Positions 35,609 through 45,044 of a stretch of DNA of 64,000 nt are shown piece by piece. Source of the stretch: Sphingomonadaceae bacterium PASS1 (GTDB taxonomy: Bacteria; Pseudomonadota; Alphaproteobacteria; Sphingomonadales; Sphingomonadaceae); assembly GCA_002255985.1 (NCBI GenBank), contig NKIR01000005.1, positions 62,001-126,000 of the forward strand. The letters are read 5' to 3'. Under the pieces are notes generated by a model. It was given only the letters and a program-made list of their open reading frames with translations. It was not told where the DNA came from and searched no databases. The translations under genes were made by a program, and so were the position numbers. Numbering within the stretch: position 1 is the stretch's first letter; every line of letters starts with the position of its first letter.

Positions 35609-36013
35609 TTAGCGCGCCATTTGGAGGGAGGCGAAGCAGGTGAAGCCGCTTTGCCCGCTTTGCAGCCTGCGGATATAATTTACATAAGCCTGATTCTGTT
35701 CGTAACTTGTACCCGGCAGGCTGCGGCCTTGCAGCGCCGCCTTCACCTGTTCGCCGGTAAATTTCTGGCCATTTGCAGGAAACGAACCTGGGGTGTCGCG
35801 GCGAACAAGCTTACCATAAGCGTCAATGTTCCTTCCGGTACCATGCGGCCCGGGAACGCGAATTTCGCAATTTAGGACCGATGCCGCCGATTGAGCAAGC
35901 GCTGGCCGAACGGATACGATGGCCGACGCAGTGACCGCGCCCAGCATGAGCGCTCGGCGGCGCGTTGCCGCGCTGCTCAAGCCAGCATCAGGGTTCTTTT
36001 CTGCATCTTCCAT
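35609..36013 (-). CDS. Tat-exported small protein, first gene of the HPr-rel-A-type cluster
   Basis: A 134-residue protein with a twin-arginine signal (TRRRALMLGAVTASAIVSVRPALAQ) and predicted cleavage after ALA. The mature part of about 90 residues has two cysteines, in VLNCEI and FTCFASLQ, which could form a disulfide, and a polar centre. It is the promoter-proximal gene of the cluster, 18 bases before the PqqD-like gene, so it could be the protein acted on by the kinase, PqqD-like and nucleotidyltransferase products. That role is inferred from position only. It is divergent from phoR. Confidence 0.6.
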   Translation of the reverse strand: MEDAEKNPDAGLSSAATRRRALMLGAVTASAIVSVRPALAQSAASVLNCEIRVPGPHGTGRNIDAYGKLVRRDTPGSFPANGQKFTGEQVKAALQGRSLPGTSYEQNQAYVNYIRRLQSGQSGFTCFASLQMAR

Positions 36014-36154
36014 ATGATCGCCTTATCATATCGAATTCGATTTTTCATCGGCGATGCTTGCACGGAAAAGCTGCGTCTATATGTGGGACAGTCTAACCGG
36101 TAATAGCTAACACGGGATTGGCGCAGATCGGGCTGACATGGACGGGTTAATATA

Positions 36155-37396
36155 TTGAACAGTTGGTTTTCTCCCCGCGTGCTTTTTGCCTTTGGCCTTG
36201 CTTTTGTAGGCGCCGTTTTTGCAGGGCAAATGCTTGGTGCGGCCGAACGCATTCTTGTCGTATTTGTATCCATGCTGATCGCGTTGTTCGTTGTGGCCGA
36301 AGGGCATGATTATGACGATGCCGGTATCGATACGCCTCGGGAAGACGGAATGCGGGCGATCGATGCCGCCTCAATCACCTCGCACCCCCAGTTGCAGGCG
36401 TTCATCGATGCATCAACTGATGCGATATTGATGGTCGAAAACGCGCGGGTGACGGCTGCGAATGTGGTGGCGTTGCGCTTGTTAGGGAGAAATATTGTTG
36501 GTCAGAATGTCCGGATGGCATTTCGGCATGCCGGGGCAATCGAACGGCTGTCTGACCCTGATGCCTATCACAGCGGCCACCCCATAAAGCTCACAGGCAT
36601 AGGCCAGAAAAACCAGTTGTGGGAAATGCGTATCCAAACGATGGGGGCCGGACAGAAAATTGTCCATTTGGCCGACCGCAGTGGTACGCAAGCGGCCGAA
36701 AAGATGCGCGTTGATTTCGTTGCCAATGCCAGCCACGAACTGTTGACGCCGCTCGCTGCTATCAAAGGATTCATCGAAACATTGGATGACCCCGCTGCTG
36801 GCGACGACCCAGCCACACGGGGTCGATTCCTGGGAATCATGGCGAAAGAAACCGATCGCATGCAGGCGTTGGTGCGCGACCTTATGTCACTTAGCCGCAT
36901 TGAAGCCGAAAAATATGATCCGCCACAAACTCCGGTCGATTTTGCGCAGATCGTGTTGGAAACCATAGACCAGCTCCGCAACAGCCAGAAGGACCGCGGG
37001 GCAGATATTGCTGTCGACATCACTGCGGATTTGCCTGCAGTGATTGGGGATGCGGGGCAATTGCGGCAGCTTGCCAATAATATTCTGAACAACGCCATGA
37101 AATATGGGAAAGACGGAACTCCGGTGCTGGTTTCGATCATATCCTCGCGATCGGGCGCAATGCTGAACTTCGCTGTTACGGATGAAGGGGACGGAATTGC
37201 ACCTGAACATTTGCCGCGGCTCACCGAGCGTTTTTACAGGGTCGATTCGGGGCGCAGTCGGTTGGTTGGCGGAACGGGTCTGGGACTTAGTCTGGTAAAA
37301 CATATTGTGGACCGGCACCGCGGCCATCTGGAAATCCGCAGCACTGTGGGAAAAGGCACAACTGTGTCGATCTTGCTTCCCGTTGCACCGACATGA
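36155..37396 (+). CDS. phoR: Phosphate-regulon sensor histidine kinase PhoR
   Basis: A 413-residue sensor kinase. Two transmembrane segments lie near residues 8-26 and 32-48, then a PAS domain (about 75-180), a HisKA dimerisation helix with ANASHELLTPLAAIKGFIETL (His near residue 192), and an ATPase domain with NNAMKYG, DEGDGI and GGTGLGLSLVKHI. It senses phosphate through the Pst-PhoU complex and phosphorylates PhoB. The start is TTG 36155, since no ATG is in frame. It is the first gene of a phoR-pstSCAB-phoU-phoB row, with PhoR far from PhoB. Confidence 0.9.
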   Translation: MNSWFSPRVLFAFGLAFVGAVFAGQMLGAAERILVVFVSMLIALFVVAEGHDYDDAGIDTPREDGMRAIDAASITSHPQLQAFIDASTDAILMVENARVTAANVVALRLLGRNIVGQNVRMAFRHAGAIERLSDPDAYHSGHPIKLTGIGQKNQLWEMRIQTMGAGQKIVHLADRSGTQAAEKMRVDFVANASHELLTPLAAIKGFIETLDDPAAGDDPATRGRFLGIMAKETDRMQALVRDLMSLSRIEAEKYDPPQTPVDFAQIVLETIDQLRNSQKDRGADIAVDITADLPAVIGDAGQLRQLANNILNNAMKYGKDGTPVLVSIISSRSGAMLNFAVTDEGDGIAPEHLPRLTERFYRVDSGRSRLVGGTGLGLSLVKHIVDRHRGHLEIRSTVGKGTTVSILLPVAPT

Positions 37397-37414
37397 CTGT
37401 CATGATAATGCAAT
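37397..37414 (+). promoter_or_regulatory. Candidate Pho box upstream of pstS
   Basis: CTGTCAT (37397-37403) matches the Pho-box half-site exactly; a second, weaker half (ATGCAAT, 4 of 7) follows after four bases at the right spacing. The site lies right after phoR and about 90 bases before pstS, where PhoB would bind to activate the transport genes. Confidence 0.45.
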
Positions 37415-37503
37415 ATAAAGGTCATTTATCAGCCATCTGCACCCGCTAATGGCGCCGAGAGCGCAGTTTTTTCTGTATTGAATCCACCATAGGGACATCC
37501 GTT

Positions 37504-38556
37504 ATGATGAAGAAGATTTCACTTGTTGCCATCAGCGCACTGGCGCTTGCGGCATGTAATGACCAGGCGAGCACTGGTGGAGCCGCTGGTGGTTCGCGTC
37601 AGGAAATCCGAATTGTAGGTTCGTCGACCGTATTTCCATTTGCAAAGGCAGCGTCTGAAGCGTTTGCAAAGGCGGATACATCACGCAAATCGCCTGTTCT
37701 TGAATCGAACGGCACCGGCGGTGGCATTGAACAATTCTGCAAAGGCGTAGGCGCAGAGACACCAGACATCGCAAATGCTTCGCGTCGTATGAAGAAGAGC
37801 GAATTCGAAAATTGCCAGAAGAACGGCGTTAAGGACATTGTAGAAGTGCAAGTTGGCATCGACGGTCTGGCGCTTGCACAGTCAAACAAGGGCACCAAGT
37901 TCGTATTGTCTACAGCTGACGTATACAAGGCACTCGCAGCCAACCCATTCGGTAAGCCACAGACTGCGAAGCTGTGGGCCGACGTGAATCCGTCGCTGCC
38001 TAAATTGCCAATCTCGGTTTATGGCCCGCCAACAACTTCTGGTACGCGCGATTCATTCCATGAGCTGATCATGGAAGCCGGTTGCAAGTCCAACGCGGCA
38101 ATGAAGGCTTTGAAGGAAACCGACGAAGGCAAGTATAAGGCGATTTGCACTGAAGTCCGCACCGATGGCGCTTTCAAGGAGCAAGGCGAAAACGATAACC
38201 TGATCGTTCAGAAACTTGACTCCAACCCCAACATGGTTGGCATCTTCGGCTACAGCTACATGGAAGAAAATGTATCGAAAGTGCACGGCATTGTTATGGA
38301 CGGCGTCAGCCCCACGCTTGCAACCATTTCGGATGGTAGCTATCCCGGCGCACGCAAGATGTTCATCTACGTCAAGAAAGCCCACATCGACAAAATTCCC
38401 GGCATCAAGGAATTTATTGCCGAGTTTCTTAAGGGCGGCGCAGTTGGTGGATATCTGACCAAATTGGGCATGATTGCGTCCACCGATGCGGACTATAAAG
38501 CGGCAACCGACGCTGCAAACAGCCTCAATGCAATGACGGGCGCAGATTTGAAATAA
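37504..38556 (+). CDS. pstS: Phosphate ABC transporter substrate-binding lipoprotein PstS
   Basis: A 350-residue periplasmic phosphate-binding protein with a lipoprotein signal (ISALALAAC). The phosphate pocket segments are recognisable: IVGSSTVFPFAK, ESNGTGGGIEQFC and GPPTTSGTRDSFHEL. It captures phosphate for PstCAB. Codon usage is strong and the gene is followed by a perfect 13-bp hairpin, which could allow much higher pstS than pstCAB expression. Confidence 0.93.
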   Translation: MMKKISLVAISALALAACNDQASTGGAAGGSRQEIRIVGSSTVFPFAKAASEAFAKADTSRKSPVLESNGTGGGIEQFCKGVGAETPDIANASRRMKKSEFENCQKNGVKDIVEVQVGIDGLALAQSNKGTKFVLSTADVYKALAANPFGKPQTAKLWADVNPSLPKLPISVYGPPTTSGTRDSFHELIMEAGCKSNAAMKALKETDEGKYKAICTEVRTDGAFKEQGENDNLIVQKLDSNPNMVGIFGYSYMEENVSKVHGIVMDGVSPTLATISDGSYPGARKMFIYVKKAHIDKIPGIKEFIAEFLKGGAVGGYLTKLGMIASTDADYKAATDAANSLNAMTGADLK

Positions 38557-38578
38557 ATCTGCAACAATCATCGCGTCT

Positions 38579-38616
38579 ATGAACCTGGATCGAATCTCCG
38601 TTTGATCCAGGTTCAT
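38579..38616 (+). terminator. Hairpin after pstS (partial terminator or mRNA-stabilising structure)
   Basis: ATGAACCTGGATC (38579-38591) and GATCCAGGTTCAT (38604-38616) form a perfect 13-bp stem with a 12-base loop; TTTT and then TTTTTT follow within 21 bases. It lies between pstS and pstC and would reduce read-through so that the binding protein is made in excess. Confidence 0.65.
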
Positions 38617-38683
38617 CGCTATTTTGGGTTGTTTTTTCGTCGGATTTCGGACAGTTTTGGTCCAAGGGGGCAGAGTTAAGTTT

Positions 38684-40072
38684 ATGACCGGAACGGCTTT
38701 GCTCTTCCTTGTCCTCGGTCTCGGCCTTGTCGGCTGGATTTTTGGACGTGCCCGCGCGTCGGGTTTCGTCCGCAACGCGAAGGGGGGGCCGCGCGGCACC
38801 GTGAACAGCCTGCCTTATTATCATGGCTGGTTTGTTGCGATTTCTGCCGTTGCCCCTGCATTGCTGTTCATGCTGATCTGGCAATCTATATCGCCAGCGC
38901 TCGTCACCAATATGGTACTGTCCGCACCCGTCGCGGCCGAATTGCCGCAAGACACATTTGCCCGCGCAGCGATATTGTCTGAAGCACGCGCAATCGCGCA
39001 GGGTTTCCAAACGACAGCGTTTCAGGACATGAGCGACAAGTTGGTTCCTTTATACAAGGGCGCTTTGTCTTATTATAAATGGCTCGGCGTGGCAGCAACG
39101 TTGCTGCTGTTCTTTGCGGGCGGGGCTTATGCGTTTACCCGACTGAAACCCGATTTTCGCGCGCGCAGTAAAGTCGAACGCGTCATCATGTTCGGACTGC
39201 TTGTGGCGTCCCTGATCGCCATCATCACCACGCTTGGTATCTTCGCCTCGTTGATATTCGAATCGTGGCGCTTTTTTTCGATGGTGTCGCCATTTGAGTT
39301 CCTGTTCGGAACCGACTGGAATCCGAAATCAGACGTCACTCCGGGCGCGGATAATGGCTATGGTGCCATTCCATTATTCTGGGGCACGATTTTCATTGGC
39401 GCGATCATCGCAATGATAGTTGCCATCCCGCTGGGTCTGATGAGCGCGATCTTCCTGACGCAATATGCATCCTCCACTGTTCGTAAGTGGATGAAGCCCA
39501 TTCTTGAAATCCTCGCCGGCGTGCCCACCGTGGTGTATGGCTATTTTGCGGCCTTAACTGTGGCTCCAGCCGTGCGCGACTTTGCGGTCATGCTCGGCGT
39601 TAGCAATGCTGCGTCCGATAACGCGCTGGCCGCGGGCATCGTGATGGGCGTGATGATCATTCCGCTGGTTTCATCCATGTCGGATGACAGCATTGCCGCT
39701 GTTCCAAACGCCATGCGCGATGGTAGCTTGGCGATGGGCGCGACAAAGAGCGAAACGATTAAACAGGTGCTCTTGCCAGCCGCGCTTCCTGGCGTGGTCG
39801 GCGGAATTTTGCTCGCCGTCAGCCGCGCGATTGGCGAGACTATGATTGTCGTTATGGCCGCAGGCTACACGGCAAACCTGACAGCCAATCCCTTCGACAC
39901 GATCACCACCATTACAGTCCAGATTGTCGCGCTTTTGACAGGCGATCAGGATTTCAACAGCCCGCACACGCTTGCCGCATTCGCGCTTGGCCTTACATTG
40001 TTCGTAACAACATTCTTCCTCAACTACGCCGCACTAAGGGTCGTCAAAAAATATCGGGAAGCATATGAATAG
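38684..40072 (+). CDS. pstC: Phosphate ABC transporter permease PstC
   Basis: A 462-residue permease. Multiple membrane spans are visible, beginning with TALLFLVLGLGLVGWIF. The BPD-type permease loop is MGATKSETIKQVLLPAALPGVVGGIL. It is longer than the roughly 300-residue enterobacterial PstC because of an extended N-terminal region with extra segments, as in other alphaproteobacteria. The start is ATG 38684; the track start at 38624 precedes the hydrophobic first helix. The stop is overlapped by the pstA start. Confidence 0.9.
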   Translation: MTGTALLFLVLGLGLVGWIFGRARASGFVRNAKGGPRGTVNSLPYYHGWFVAISAVAPALLFMLIWQSISPALVTNMVLSAPVAAELPQDTFARAAILSEARAIAQGFQTTAFQDMSDKLVPLYKGALSYYKWLGVAATLLLFFAGGAYAFTRLKPDFRARSKVERVIMFGLLVASLIAIITTLGIFASLIFESWRFFSMVSPFEFLFGTDWNPKSDVTPGADNGYGAIPLFWGTIFIGAIIAMIVAIPLGLMSAIFLTQYASSTVRKWMKPILEILAGVPTVVYGYFAALTVAPAVRDFAVMLGVSNAASDNALAAGIVMGVMIIPLVSSMSDDSIAAVPNAMRDGSLAMGATKSETIKQVLLPAALPGVVGGILLAVSRAIGETMIVVMAAGYTANLTANPFDTITTITVQIVALLTGDQDFNSPHTLAAFALGLTLFVTTFFLNYAALRVVKKYREAYE

Positions 40073-41330
40073 CGCCGTCGTTGACCCAACCCCAACCGAC
40101 TGGAATGGGCAAATCATGCAAAAGCGGATTGCGGGTCGTTATGCGGCTGAGCGACGCTTTAAAGCGATGGGCTTTATGGCGGTCGCGCTGTCGACGCTTT
40201 TCCTTGCTTTTCTGCTGTTTACCATGCTGGGCCAAGGCCTGCGTGGTTTCCAGCGAACAGAGATCGCCGTGGAGTTCGATTTTCCGGTACTGACAGCTGG
40301 CGCGACTGCGGTCTCGGTTACAGGCCCAAATGCCGACGCCGCACTTAATTCGATGGATATTCCCGGCCTCGTCGAATTGGCTGTTGGGCAGCAATATGCA
40401 GGGCTGGGCGACAGCTTACTAACATCCGCAGCAGCAGCGAACGTTCGTGAGATGCTGATAGACAATCCCGAATTGGTGACCTCCAAACAAACGCTTTGGT
40501 TGCCAGCGGATTCCCGATTGGATGTAGCTTTCAAGCGCAAAGGCGAACAAGCGGCTGAAAAGACGGTTGCCGCGCTTTCTGAAAAGGACGCTTTGCGCAC
40601 TGGGTTTAACTGGACATTCCTAACAGGTGCAGACGCCACCGACCCATCTGCGGTTGGCATCTGGGCTGCGTTCAAGGGATCGCTGATGACGATGGCAATT
40701 ACCCTGTTACTCGCCTTTCCGATTGGTGTTCTTGCGGCATTATATCTGGAAGAATATGCGTCCAAGAACAGGCTAACCGACATCATAGAGGTCTCCATCA
40801 ACAATCTGGCGGCGGTCCCCTCAATCATCTTTGGCTTGCTTGGTCTTGCTGTGTTCCTGACCATGTTTGGGATGCCTCGCTCGTCGGCACTCGTCGGCGG
40901 CTTAACACTCGCGCTTATGACCATGCCAGTCATCGTGATTGCCGGCCGCAATGCTGTCAAATCCGTCCCGCCGTCGATCCGCGAAGCGGCGTTAGGCATC
41001 GGCGCGTCACCTGTCCAAGTCGTTTTCCACCATGTGCTGCCGCTTGCTCTGCCTGGCATATTGACCGGTACCATCATCGGTATGGCACGTGCGCTTGGGG
41101 AAACGGCTCCGCTGCTGATGATTGGTATGCGCGCCTTCATTCCTGCGGCGCCAGAAGGCTTTACAGATGCCGCCACGGCATTGCCGGTGCAAATTTACCT
41201 CTGGTCGGATGAAGTCAATCAGGGCTTTGTCGAAAAAACCAGCGCGGCAATCATCGTGTTGCTGATATTCCTGTTGGGAATGAACGCGTTGGCCATTTAT
41301 CTTCGCAACCGCTTTGAAACGCGGTGGTGA
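40065..41330 (+). CDS. pstA: Phosphate ABC transporter permease PstA
   Basis: A 421-residue permease with a long N-terminal soluble extension of roughly 170 residues after the first membrane helix, as in alphaproteobacterial PstA proteins with a DUF3333-like region. The cytoplasmic coupling loop LGIGASPVQVVFHHVLPLALPGILTG is present. It forms the membrane channel with PstC. It overlaps pstC by eight bases, and pstB starts three bases after its stop. Confidence 0.9.
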   Translation: MNSAVVDPTPTDWNGQIMQKRIAGRYAAERRFKAMGFMAVALSTLFLAFLLFTMLGQGLRGFQRTEIAVEFDFPVLTAGATAVSVTGPNADAALNSMDIPGLVELAVGQQYAGLGDSLLTSAAAANVREMLIDNPELVTSKQTLWLPADSRLDVAFKRKGEQAAEKTVAALSEKDALRTGFNWTFLTGADATDPSAVGIWAAFKGSLMTMAITLLLAFPIGVLAALYLEEYASKNRLTDIIEVSINNLAAVPSIIFGLLGLAVFLTMFGMPRSSALVGGLTLALMTMPVIVIAGRNAVKSVPPSIREAALGIGASPVQVVFHHVLPLALPGILTGTIIGMARALGETAPLLMIGMRAFIPAAPEGFTDAATALPVQIYLWSDEVNQGFVEKTSAAIIVLLIFLLGMNALAIYLRNRFETRW

Positions 41331-41333
41331 TTT

Positions 41334-42128
41334 ATGAACAAAAAGGACGTTAATGTGGACGCAAACCTCGGAAATCCGAAAATATCCACGCGCAATGTGA
41401 ATGTTTTTTATGGCGAGAAACAAGCGATAAACAACGTATCCATTGACGTCGACCGCGAGAATGTCACTGCCTTCATTGGCCCGTCGGGCTGTGGCAAATC
41501 GACATTTTTGCGTACCCTGAACCGGATGAACGACACCGTCATTGGCGCGCGCGTCGAAGGCGAAATCATGCTCGATGGGCAGGATATATACGCATCGTCG
41601 ATGGACGTCGTGCAGTTGCGCGCCCGCGTTGGTATGGTTTTCCAGAAACCAAATCCGTTTCCCAAATCCATTTATGACAATGTCGCTTATGGCCCGCGGA
41701 TCCACGGACTGGCGAGCGGCAAAGCAGAGCTGGACCAGATCGTAGAAGGTTCACTTACCCGCGCCGGGTTATGGACCGAGGTCAAGGATCGGCTGAACGA
41801 AAGCGGCACTGCACTCTCTGGCGGTCAGCAGCAGCGTTTATGTATTGCCCGCGCCATCGCCGTTGATCCCGAAGTCATTTTGATGGACGAACCTTGCTCT
41901 GCACTTGATCCCATCGCGACGGCGCGGATTGAAGAGTTAATCCACGACCTGCGCGGGAAATATGCTATTATCATCGTAACGCACAATATGCAGCAGGCGG
42001 CGCGCGTGTCGCAACGCACGGCATTCTTCCATTTGGGCAATCTCATTGAATTTGGTGAGACATCCGAAATATTTACCAATCCGCGTGAAGACCGCACCAA
42101 GGATTATATTACAGGCCGTTACGGTTAG
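41334..42128 (+). CDS. pstB: Phosphate ABC transporter ATPase PstB
   Basis: A 264-residue ABC ATPase that powers phosphate uptake. Walker A is GPSGCGKST, the signature motif is [14 protein letters not shown] and Walker B is [13 protein letters not shown]. The sequence [16 protein letters not shown] is typical of PstB. It also takes part with PhoU in signalling phosphate status to PhoR. It lies between pstA and phoU. Confidence 0.95.
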   Translation: MNKKDVNVDANLGNPKISTRNVNVFYGEKQAINNVSIDVDRENVTAFIGPSGCGKSTFLRTLNRMNDTVIGARVEGEIMLDGQDIYASSMDVVQLRARVGMVFQKPNPFPKSIYDNVAYGPRIHGLASGKAELDQIVEGSLTRAGLWTEVKDRLNESGTALSGGQQQRLCIARAIAVDPEVILMDEPCSALDPIATARIEELIHDLRGKYAIIIVTHNMQQAARVSQRTAFFHLGNLIEFGETSEIFTNPREDRTKDYITGRYG

Positions 42129-42139
42129 GAACTTGCGAC

Positions 42140-42811
42140 ATGAGCACAGGCACAAAGCACACCATTAGCGCATTTGACGATGACATGGACGAAATCCGTG
42201 GTCTCATTGCTGAAATGGGTGCGCGGGCCGAATCTGCTGTCGTTGCGGCCATGAAGGCGTTGCGCGAACAAGATACTGACGCGGCAACGACTATCCGCGC
42301 GCAAGACAAAATCATTGACGCTTTGGAAACCGACGTCGAGCGATTGGTTGTGCGCACCATTGCATTGCGTGCACCGATGGCCGACGATTTGCGCGAACTC
42401 ATTGCAGCGCTCAAAATGTCTGCCGTGATCGAGCGTATTGGCGATTATGCGAAGAATATCGCTAAACGCGTTCCACTAATGAGCGGAAAAATTCCCTCGT
42501 CCGCCATGGTCCAACTTGGCCGGATGGGCGAAATCGTTGTGGAAATGATCCGCACCGCCATGGATGCTTATGCAAAGCGGGACGTTGATCTTGCCCGCGC
42601 TGTGACTGTACGTGACGATGTTGTGGACCAGCTGAACAAGGATCTGTTTGTCGACTTCGTCGCTTATGTTGTGAAAAATCCCGAGAACGCAACCGAGGTT
42701 GCGCACTTGCTTTTCACGGCAAAAAATTTGGAACGTATCGGTGATCACACCACCAATGTTGCCCAGATGATTTATTTTACCGAAACGGGTGAAAACCTTC
42801 CTGACGCTTAA
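42140..42811 (+). CDS. phoU: Phosphate-signalling protein PhoU
   Basis: A 223-residue three-helix-repeat protein. Two PhoU repeats are seen, each with the metal-binding acidic cluster: ERIGDYAKNIAKR in the first and ERIGDHTTNVAQM in the second. PhoU represses PhoR when phosphate is plentiful and limits PstSCAB uptake. Its 3-prime end overlaps the track ORF for phoB, but the real phoB ATG is 14 bases beyond its stop. Confidence 0.94.
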   Translation: MSTGTKHTISAFDDDMDEIRGLIAEMGARAESAVVAAMKALREQDTDAATTIRAQDKIIDALETDVERLVVRTIALRAPMADDLRELIAALKMSAVIERIGDYAKNIAKRVPLMSGKIPSSAMVQLGRMGEIVVEMIRTAMDAYAKRDVDLARAVTVRDDVVDQLNKDLFVDFVAYVVKNPENATEVAHLLFTAKNLERIGDHTTNVAQMIYFTETGENLPDA

Positions 42812-42824
42812 CGCGGAGAAATAT

Positions 42825-43520
42825 ATGCCTAAGGCGCAATTGCTTTTGGTTGAAGACGATAGTGCTCTGGCCGAGCTGGTACGCTGGCATTTTGAACGCG
42901 AGGAGTTCGATGTTCAGCATACCGGAGACGGTGAAGAAGCGCTGCTGATGGCCAAAGAACGCACGCCAGATCTGGTTTTGCTGGATTGGATGTTGGAGAA
43001 CCTGTCGGGTATCGAAGTATGTCGGCAGTTACGCAAGGCGGACAACACCGCCAATGTGCCAATCATCATGCTGACGGCACGCGGTGAAGAAGATGACCGT
43101 ATTCGCGGGCTTGAAATCGGCGCTGATGATTATGTCACAAAGCCTTTTTCACCACGCGAATTGGTCGCCCGTGCAAAGGCCGTCTTGCGGCGGGTCCGTC
43201 CCGCGCTCGCAGGCGAGGCATTGCGCTTTGGTGACGTCGAAATGGATACGGTCGCGCATAAGGTAAAGCGCGGCGGAAAGCAGGTTCCGCTTGGCCCAAC
43301 CGAATACCGGTTGCTCAAGCATTTCCTCGAATATCCAGGTCACGTATTCTCGCGTGAGCGCCTTCTAGATAGTGTATGGGGCCATGACAGCGATATCGAA
43401 ATACGTACCGTTGACGTACACATCCGCCGTTTGCGCAAAGCGCTCAATGAAGGCTTTGACAGCGATATCATCCGGACGGTGCGTTCGGCAGGTTATTCGC
43501 TTGATCAGGACGCAGTTTAG
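42825..43520 (+). CDS. phoB: Phosphate-regulon response regulator PhoB
   Basis: A 231-residue OmpR-class response regulator. The receiver domain has the acidic pair VEDD, the phosphorylated Asp in LLDWML, and the conserved Lys in VTKPFSP. The C-terminal winged helix contains HVFSRERLLDSVWG and IRTVDVHIRRLRKAL. Phosphorylated PhoB would bind the candidate site before pstS. ATG 42825 follows a GGAG site; the track start at 42789 overlaps phoU. Confidence 0.94.
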   Translation: MPKAQLLLVEDDSALAELVRWHFEREEFDVQHTGDGEEALLMAKERTPDLVLLDWMLENLSGIEVCRQLRKADNTANVPIIMLTARGEEDDRIRGLEIGADDYVTKPFSPRELVARAKAVLRRVRPALAGEALRFGDVEMDTVAHKVKRGGKQVPLGPTEYRLLKHFLEYPGHVFSRERLLDSVWGHDSDIEIRTVDVHIRRLRKALNEGFDSDIIRTVRSAGYSLDQDAV

Positions 43521-43749
43521 AAGGAAATCTGGCCACATATAGCCAATATATCGACCCCGTACGTTCGTTGACTCGGGACGAGTGTAAGGGTGTCAACGTC
43601 GCGGCCGTCTATATGTCGTAAACCTATCCATATCATTCTCTTTTTGGACGCAGCGCGCGGCTTGCTTTACGCTTGCGTCAAGTGGCGCCTCATGCCAATG
43701 CTTACCGTGTTTCGGCGGCTTGGTTCGCCTCTGATTATGGAGATATAAC

Positions 43750-44652
43750 ATGACCATCAGTTTTAAAGACAAAGTCGCTATTGTGACCGGTGCCGGCGGT
43801 GGATTGGGTAAGGCCTATGCGCTTGAGCTCGCCAAGCGCGGTGCAAAAGTGGTGGTCAATGACTTGGGCGGCGCGCGCGATGGCACAGGCACGTCCGACG
43901 CAGCAGCTCAGGTTGTCGAACAGATCAAATCAGCTGGCGGCGAAGCCATGGCCAATGGCGGCAGCGTCACCGAATATGAGCAGATGGTCGAAATGGTCGC
44001 CAAGGCGAAAGAAGCATGGGGCGGCGTGCATGTGTTGATTAACAATGCCGGCATTCTGCGCGACAAGAGCTTTGCCAAGATGGATATGCCCGACTTCGAT
44101 TTGGTGCTTCAGGTTCATGTCATGGGATCGGCGAACTGCACCAAGGCAGTTTGGGATACGATGCGCGATCAGGCCTATGGCCGCATCTTGATGACCACAT
44201 CGTCAACCGGTCTGTACGGCAATTTCGGCCAAGCCAATTATGGCGCGGCGAAGCTCGGATTGGCTGGGTTCACGAAGACGCTTCACCTTGAAGGCGCCAA
44301 ATATAACGTGCGTGTAAATTCCCTCGCACCTGTTGCAGGCACGCGCATGACCGAAGATATCTTCCCTGAAGGTCTGTTCGAACAGTTCACGCCGGAAAAT
44401 GTGGTACCAGCCGCTTTGTATCTGGTCAGCGAAGATGCCCCAACCAACATGATCATCGGCGCAGGCGGTGGCGGTTATCACGCAGCCTATGTCACGATGA
44501 CCCCGGGTGTTGCCCTTCGTCAGGAAGACCGCAATGTCGAAGGCTTTGCTGCGGCTTGGGACAAGATTATCGACCGCACGGGTGAAACTGTTCCGCAGTC
44601 AGGTGGCGAGCAATCAATCGCCGTGATGAAGGCGCTTCAAGCACTCGGCTGA
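43750..44652 (+). CDS. Short-chain dehydrogenase, MFE-2-type 3-hydroxyacyl-CoA dehydrogenase-like
   Basis: A 300-residue SDR. The cofactor motif is TGAGGGLGKAYA, the NAG motif is NNAGILRD, and the catalytic Ser and YGAAK Tyr-Lys follow. The VVNDLGGARDGTG stretch is typical of peroxisomal-type multifunctional enzyme 2 (17-beta-hydroxysteroid dehydrogenase type 4) relatives, which oxidise (3R)-hydroxyacyl-CoA. No hydratase gene is adjacent, so the precise substrate is open. A terminator follows directly. Confidence 0.78.
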   Translation: MTISFKDKVAIVTGAGGGLGKAYALELAKRGAKVVVNDLGGARDGTGTSDAAAQVVEQIKSAGGEAMANGGSVTEYEQMVEMVAKAKEAWGGVHVLINNAGILRDKSFAKMDMPDFDLVLQVHVMGSANCTKAVWDTMRDQAYGRILMTTSSTGLYGNFGQANYGAAKLGLAGFTKTLHLEGAKYNVRVNSLAPVAGTRMTEDIFPEGLFEQFTPENVVPAALYLVSEDAPTNMIIGAGGGGYHAAYVTMTPGVALRQEDRNVEGFAAAWDKIIDRTGETVPQSGGEQSIAVMKALQALG

Positions 44653-44670
44653 TTGCCTTCTAAATGTTTC

Positions 44671-44701
44671 GAAAAAGCCCGGTCTTTGGCCGGGCTTTTT
44701 T
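44671..44701. terminator. Bidirectional rho-independent terminator
   Basis: AAAAAGCCCGG (44672-44682) pairs perfectly with CCGGGCTTTTT (44690-44700). The stem is GC-rich at its core with A and T tails on its two sides, so it works for the SDR gene on the plus strand and the DUF2794 gene on the minus strand. Confidence 0.9.
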
Positions 44702-45044
44702 ATGCGTCGACGAGTTTCATGAGCTTTCGTTCGACAGGCGCAAGGACGGGGCCAAGGTCATGCCCGCGTTTCAAAATTGCACCACCTTCGCCGACCAATG
44801 CCCACATGCCTTGGCGGTTGCGCAATGCTGGTCGCTTTTCAATCCGATATTCCGGCCGCTCGGTGGCGCGCCGGAACGCACTGAATACGGCTGCATCGCG
44901 GCCAAGATCGATGGCATAATCGCGCCAATTTCCAGCTGCGACCATCCGGCCATAAAGATTGAGTATCTGGGTTAGCTCGCCTTTTTCGAAACCAATCTGG
45001 TTGAGCCGGTTGGTTATGGGAAAAGGCGTAATGATTGCGCTCAA
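44700..45044 (-). CDS. DUF2794 protein
   Basis: A 114-residue alphaproteobacterial protein of unknown function. The core [37 protein letters not shown] and the later YRIEKRPAL and [12 protein letters not shown] segments match the DUF2794 family. No signal peptide or membrane helix is visible, so it is cytoplasmic. The start is TTG 45044, overlapping the cysE stop by four bases, which couples the two genes. Confidence 0.85.
   Translation of the reverse strand: MSAIITPFPITNRLNQIGFEKGELTQILNLYGRMVAAGNWRDYAIDLGRDAAVFSAFRRATERPEYRIEKRPALRNRQGMWALVGEGGAILKRGHDLGPVLAPVERKLMKLVDA

Noticed and set aside
40139-41176. 345-aa minus-strand ORF opposite pstA
   Set aside because: It is antisense to pstA, rich in Ala/Ser/Pro codons produced by the complement, and lacks any family feature.
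43566-43598. CGTTGAC/GTCAACG inverted repeat after phoB
   Set aside because: Only seven pairs with a 19-base gap and no T-run; too weak to call a terminator or operator.
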